This document shows, piece after piece, positions 39,749-42,657 of a stretch of 42,657 nt of DNA (within the stretch, counting starts at the first letter, position 1; every line of letters begins with the position of its first letter). This DNA is from Candidatus Avoscillospira avicola (GTDB lineage: Bacteria > Bacillota > Clostridia > Oscillospirales > Oscillospiraceae). The notes under the pieces were generated by a model. The model worked only from the letters and a program-made list of their open reading frames with translations, was not told the DNA's origin and ran no database searches. Location: assembly GCA_018712245.1 (NCBI GenBank), contig DVHE01000017.1, positions 1 to 42,657 on the forward strand, given 5' to 3'. A program made the position numbers and the translations under genes.

Positions 39749-40675
39749 ATGGCGAAACTATCGATTGTGGTGCCTTGCTACAACGAAGAGGCGGCCCTGC
39801 CGCTCTTTTATCAGGAAGTGTGCCGCGTGGCAGGGGAGATGGCTCCGGTGGAATTTGAGTTTCTCTTTGTGGACGACGGCTCCAGGGACGGTACGCTGCC
39901 CTTGCTGCGGCAGCTGGCGGCCCGGGACGCCCGGGTGCGGTTTCTCTCTTTCTCGAGAAACTTCGGCAAGGAGGCCGGGATGCTTGCCGGGCTCCAGCAC
40001 GCCAAGGGCGACTTCGTGGCTTTGATGGACGCCGACCTCCAGGACCCGCCGGCTCTGCTGCCGGAGCTCTACCGGGCCGTCACCGAGGAGGGCTACGACT
40101 GCGCGGCCACCTGCCGCACCACCCGCCAGGGTGAGCCGCCCATCCGCTCCTTCTTTGCCAAGCTCTTTTATAAGATCATCAACCGCATCTCCGACGCCGA
40201 CATCGTCGACGGCGCCCGGGACTACCGGCTGATGCGCCGCAGCGTCGTGGACGCCATCCTCTCCCTGGGGGAGTACAACCGCTTTTCCAAGGGTATCTTC
40301 GGCTGGGTGGGCTTCCGCACCAAGTGGGTGCCCTACGAGAACGTGGAGCGGGCGGCAGGGGAGACCAAGTGGTCCTTCTGGAAGCTGCTTTTGTACTCGC
40401 TGGAGGGCATCGTGGCCTTCTCCACGGCGCCGCTGGCCATCGCCTCGGTGCTGGGGGCGCTTTTGTGCTTTGGCAGCGCCGTGGCCATCGTGGTCGTCGT
40501 GTGCAAGACGCTGCTCTTCGGTGACCCGGTGGGCGGCTGGCCCAGCATGATGTGCGTGCTGCTCTTCTTCAGCGGCGTCCAGCTCTTCTGCACCGGCATC
40601 CTGGGGCAGTACCTGGCTAAGACATATCTGGAGACCAAGCGCCGCCCGGTGTATCTGGTGCGGGAGACGGGGTAG
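39749..40675 (+). CDS. Family-2 glycosyltransferase (GtrB/DPM1-like)
   Basis: A 308-aa enzyme that loads a sugar from a nucleotide sugar onto polyprenyl phosphate. GT-A domain: IVVPCYNEEAALPLFY, FVDDGSRDGTLPLLR, SFSRNFGKEAGMLAG, the metal-binding DADLQDPP, and SDADIVDGARDYRLMRR. Two C-terminal helices (FSTAPLAIASVLGALLCFG, MMCVLLFFSGVQLFCTGILG) are those of GtrB-like proteins. It starts 2 bp after the stop of the GT-C gene (SD gggagga). A fragment copy of its middle lies upstream at 37891-38019. Confidence 0.93.
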   Translation: MAKLSIVVPCYNEEAALPLFYQEVCRVAGEMAPVEFEFLFVDDGSRDGTLPLLRQLAARDARVRFLSFSRNFGKEAGMLAGLQHAKGDFVALMDADLQDPPALLPELYRAVTEEGYDCAATCRTTRQGEPPIRSFFAKLFYKIINRISDADIVDGARDYRLMRRSVVDAILSLGEYNRFSKGIFGWVGFRTKWVPYENVERAAGETKWSFWKLLLYSLEGIVAFSTAPLAIASVLGALLCFGSAVAIVVVVCKTLLFGDPVGGWPSMMCVLLFFSGVQLFCTGILGQYLAKTYLETKRRPVYLVRETG

Positions 40676-40683
40676 GGCGTGCT

Positions 40684-41100
40684 GTGAAGAAGCTTCTCGG
40701 CCTTCTGGACTTCAAGCTCCTCAAATTCCTGCTGGTGGGCGTGGTCAACACCCTGGTGGGCTCAGCTATTATGTTCGGCCTTTACAACCTGGCCGGCTGG
40801 GGCTACTGGATCAGCTCCGCTATGAACATCATCCTCACCAGCGTTTTGAGCTTTTTCCTCAACAAGTATTTCACTTTCCAAAGCCGTGGCTGGAGCCTGG
40901 GGCAGGTGGTTCGCTTCGGGGTGAACATCCTCCTTTGCTATCTGGCGGCCTACGGCGTGGCCCAGCCCCTGTGCCGCCTGGCGCTGGCCGGGGCAGGGGA
41001 GACGGTGCGGAACAATGTCTCCATGCTCCTGGGCATGGTCCTCTTCACCGGCCTCAACTATCTGGGCCAGCGGCTCTTCGCCTTCCGGGACCAGGCGTGA
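40684..41100 (+). CDS. GtrA-like membrane protein
   Basis: A 138-aa protein with four helices of the GtrA family (LKFLLVGVVNTLVGSAIMFG, SSAMNIILTSVLSFFLNKYF, FGVNILLCYLAAYGVAQPL, MLLGMVLFTGLNYLGQRLF). GtrA proteins are thought to flip the polyprenyl-phosphate-linked sugar made by GtrB. Start GTG 40684, 8 bp after the GT2 stop. Followed by a strong hairpin terminator. Confidence 0.92.
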   Translation: MKKLLGLLDFKLLKFLLVGVVNTLVGSAIMFGLYNLAGWGYWISSAMNIILTSVLSFFLNKYFTFQSRGWSLGQVVRFGVNILLCYLAAYGVAQPLCRLALAGAGETVRNNVSMLLGMVLFTGLNYLGQRLFAFRDQA

Positions 41101-41117
41101 AATAGAAATGTACAAAT

Positions 41118-41160
41118 GCCCCGGAGTGGTTCTCATGAACCACCCCGGGGCGCTTCCTTT
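41118..41160 (+). terminator. Terminator of the glycosylation operon
   Basis: GCCCCGGAGTGGTTC, TCAT, GAACCACCCCGGGGC, then GCTTCCTTTTT. Confidence 0.8.
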
Positions 41161-41228
41161 TTCACTCTATTGTTGCGGGGTTCCGGGCAGCAGGCGACGC
41201 CAGGGAAGCGTTTGTTACCGGCGAACGC

Positions 41229-41251
41229 CGTAGGGGCGTGCATCGCGCGTC
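41229..41251. repeat. REP-like palindrome CGTAGGGGCGTGC
   Basis: CCGTAGGGGCGTGCATCGCG, of the same family as 5606 and 6203. The stretch 41161-41544 has no recognisable gene besides this and further GC palindromes (for example GGCCCCTACGGCTGG at 41464). Confidence 0.55.
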
Positions 41252-41544
41252 CGCTGGCTGGCGCTGACGGAGCGCCTGCGGCGGGACAAACGGCCTTTTG
41301 CAGCCATCTCGCCCTTCACCAGAGGCCGCTTCGCGGCGCGGGCCGATGTGGCCTGCAAGGGAGCGCTGCCTGTGGCAGAAAAAGCGACCACAGCAGTTGG
41401 GCAGCCGCTTGCCTTGTCGGCCGCAACGCGGGCCGGGAAGGCTTAGCGGCAACCCGGACCATCGGCCCCTACGGCTGGAAGAAGGGGAGAAATAAGCAAA
41501 AAGTGAAGCGTGAAGAGGTGCGCCCTGCGGACCCGTGGCGCGGT

Positions 41545-41787
41545 TTACGGGGTTTCCAGACGGTAGGGGATGCCGTCGATGGTGACGGCCTCCAGGGCCG
41601 CGAGATCGATGGGCAGAGAGAGCAGGTACGTCTGCTGGGCGAGGCCGCCCGGGGTGCCCGTCTGATTGCAGGCCAGGGCGCCGGGCTGGCCGAAGTCGGC
41701 CTGGGACCAGTCGCCGTCCAGGATGGTCTCGGTGGAGCCGTCCCGGTAGGTGAGGACGATCTCTGGCGCAGTCAGAGCCGCTTCCAT
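41545..41787 (-). CDS. C-terminal remnant of a frameshifted extracellular protein
   Basis: 80 codons from ATG 41787. The sequence (TAPEIVLTYRDGSTETILDG, FGQPGALACNQT, LLSLPIDLAALEAVTIDGIP) reads like the last beta-rich segment of the same polypeptide as the following entry: it joins the end of the 41772 frame across a 16-bp overlap. Inserting one G in the tgg-aag stretch would give AAWEAALTAPEIV in one frame. The ATG has no SD. It therefore looks like the 3' half of a broken gene (or a sequencing error) rather than an independent gene. Confidence 0.6.
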   Translation of the reverse strand: MEAALTAPEIVLTYRDGSTETILDGDWSQADFGQPGALACNQTGTPGGLAQQTYLLSLPIDLAALEAVTIDGIPYRLETP

Positions 41788-42657
41788 GCCGCGTGGTCGC
41801 CCGGGGCCGGGGCCTGGGCGGTGAGGGAGATGGTCATGGGCGTCAACCGCACCTCGGTGAAGCGGCTTTCTCCTTCGGCCGCGGCGGTCACAGCCTCCGT
41901 CACCTGCTCCAGCTCCGTGTCGAAGAGGTGATAGCTGCGCTCGGCGGTGTCGCCGGCCTCGCGGAGCGAAAGCAGCTCAAAGACGAGAATGTCGCCGGTT
42001 TCCAGGCGCTCCGGCCCTTGGCCCACGAAGTAGACCAGATACCGGTTCGCGGTCTCTCCCGCCTCTACCAGAATAGCGCCGCTGCTGCCGCTGTGGAGGG
42101 CTGTTGCGCAGCTTACCACCAGCTCCGGCATCTCGTTCCGATGGGCCCGGCCATAGTCCGTCAGCGGCTCCGTGGCCACCACGGCGCAGACGGAATCCGG
42201 CGTGGCGGAGAGCGCCTCCAGCGTAAAGCGGTAGTCCTGGGTCTCTGCGGAGGTGCCCAGCACCGGCTGGTAAGGGGATTGGGCGATGGTGGTCTCGGCC
42301 TCAAGCTGGGGCAGGGCATAGCTGACGCCGCCGAAGGTCAGGCTTTGGCAGGCCGGGGCGAAGGGCTTGGTGAAGAGCCAGGTCAGCCGGAAGCTGCCGT
42401 CCGCCTCCACCTGCCGCTGTACCAAATACCCGGCGCCGTCCTCGGTGGCCGCGTTTTCGTAGTTGGTGAGGGCCTCAGCCGGGATGTCATATAGCCGCAG
42501 GGCATAGCCGCCGGCGGAGGTCAGCACGGCCTCGGCGGAGAGGTCCTCCGCGCCGCTGCCCCAGACCGTCAGTCCCGCCTGGGTGAGAACGGCCCGTTCC
42601 AGTCCGGATGCGCCGGTTCTCTCAAAGGTCACATCCGTTTCCGGCAGCTGCTCCACT
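41772..42657 (-). CDS. Putative extracellular beta-rich protein, 5' end outside the window
   Basis: At least 294 codons open to the window edge. No membrane segment in the visible part; many short beta-type stretches (YALRLYDIPAEAL, SFRLTWLFTKPF, TEVRLTPMTISLTAQAP). With the remnant after the frameshift, the pattern resembles the outer part of DUF4179/RsgI-like anti-sigma or surface proteins of Clostridia, but that is a weak guess. Reading stops at 41772 because of the probable -1 frameshift. The GTG at 42656 is unlikely to be the start. Confidence 0.6.
   Translation of the reverse strand, partial: VEQLPETDVTFERTGASGLERAVLTQAGLTVWGSGAEDLSAEAVLTSAGGYALRLYDIPAEALTNYENAATEDGAGYLVQRQVEADGSFRLTWLFTKPFAPACQSLTFGGVSYALPQLEAETTIAQSPYQPVLGTSAETQDYRFTLEALSATPDSVCAVVATEPLTDYGRAHRNEMPELVVSCATALHSGSSGAILVEAGETANRYLVYFVGQGPERLETGDILVFELLSLREAGDTAERSYHLFDTELEQVTEAVTAAAEGESRFTEVRLTPMTISLTAQAPAPGDHAAWKRL

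Overview
The window is chromosomal DNA from a GC-rich, spore-forming Clostridia member. The best fit is the Oscillospiraceae (Flavonifractor / Lawsonibacter / Intestinimonas type). This rests on a GerA-type germination operon, Firmicutes-style SD and sigma-A promoters, a LexA/DinR-type box, a THF riboswitch in front of folT-folC, a KapD-like exonuclease, and the many GC-rich extragenic palindromes typical of that group. The assignment is inference from gene content; there is no rRNA in the window. No CRISPR array, transposase or intact prophage was seen.

Layout. 1-2664: 3' part of a germination receptor operon (A subunit cut by the window edge, a reduced C-like subunit, a B-like permease). 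2629-3734: a convergent three-gene phage-derived cassette behind a strong promoter that carries a perfect LexA box. 3887-5164: rpoD with its own promoter and terminator. 5165-6250: non-coding, mainly two copies of a ~380-bp repeat. 6256-9562: minus-strand genes (DUF3786 protein, ECF S component, pyridoxamine kinase, HD protein, PAP2-related membrane protein). 9758-10318: rpiB. 10319-11190: a third copy of the repeat and more palindromes. 11193-13865: GntR(YtrA)-ABC exporter operon with a perfect operator palindrome. 13866-15744: cold-shock gene and ymdB, between structured elements bounded by TGTCAAAAAA motifs. 15845-17984: THF riboswitch, folT, folC. 18006-22088: polA-rimI-tsaD. 22089-22529: a dif-like site and a cluster of TGTGGA (DnaA-box-like) repeats. 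22530-22605: tRNA-Thr. 23026-25022: an ABC-F ribosome-protection gene behind a leader with a four-codon ORF (MRIR) and mutually exclusive hairpins.

25082-36801 is mostly minus strand: exonuclease, recG, a small membrane gene, and a tightly overlapped five-gene unit (nfo, two AI-2E-family membrane proteins, an FHA-FtsW/RodA fusion, a penicillin-binding protein), then a patatin-like hydrolase. A cell-wall amidase lies here on the plus strand. 37034-41160: tRNA-Ser, a methyltransferase, a fragment of a glycosyltransferase gene, then a Gtr-like triad (GT-C membrane enzyme, GT2 polyprenyl-phosphate glycosyltransferase, GtrA flippase-like). The right edge holds the C-terminal part of a putative extracellular protein that appears frameshifted.

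Most genes left of ~22 kb read rightwards and most between 25 and 37 kb read leftwards, so they converge on the dif-like site. The strongest leads are the ABC-F leader, the SOS-boxed phage-derived cassette, the repeat families, the dif/TGTGGA region and the copied glycosyltransferase fragment.
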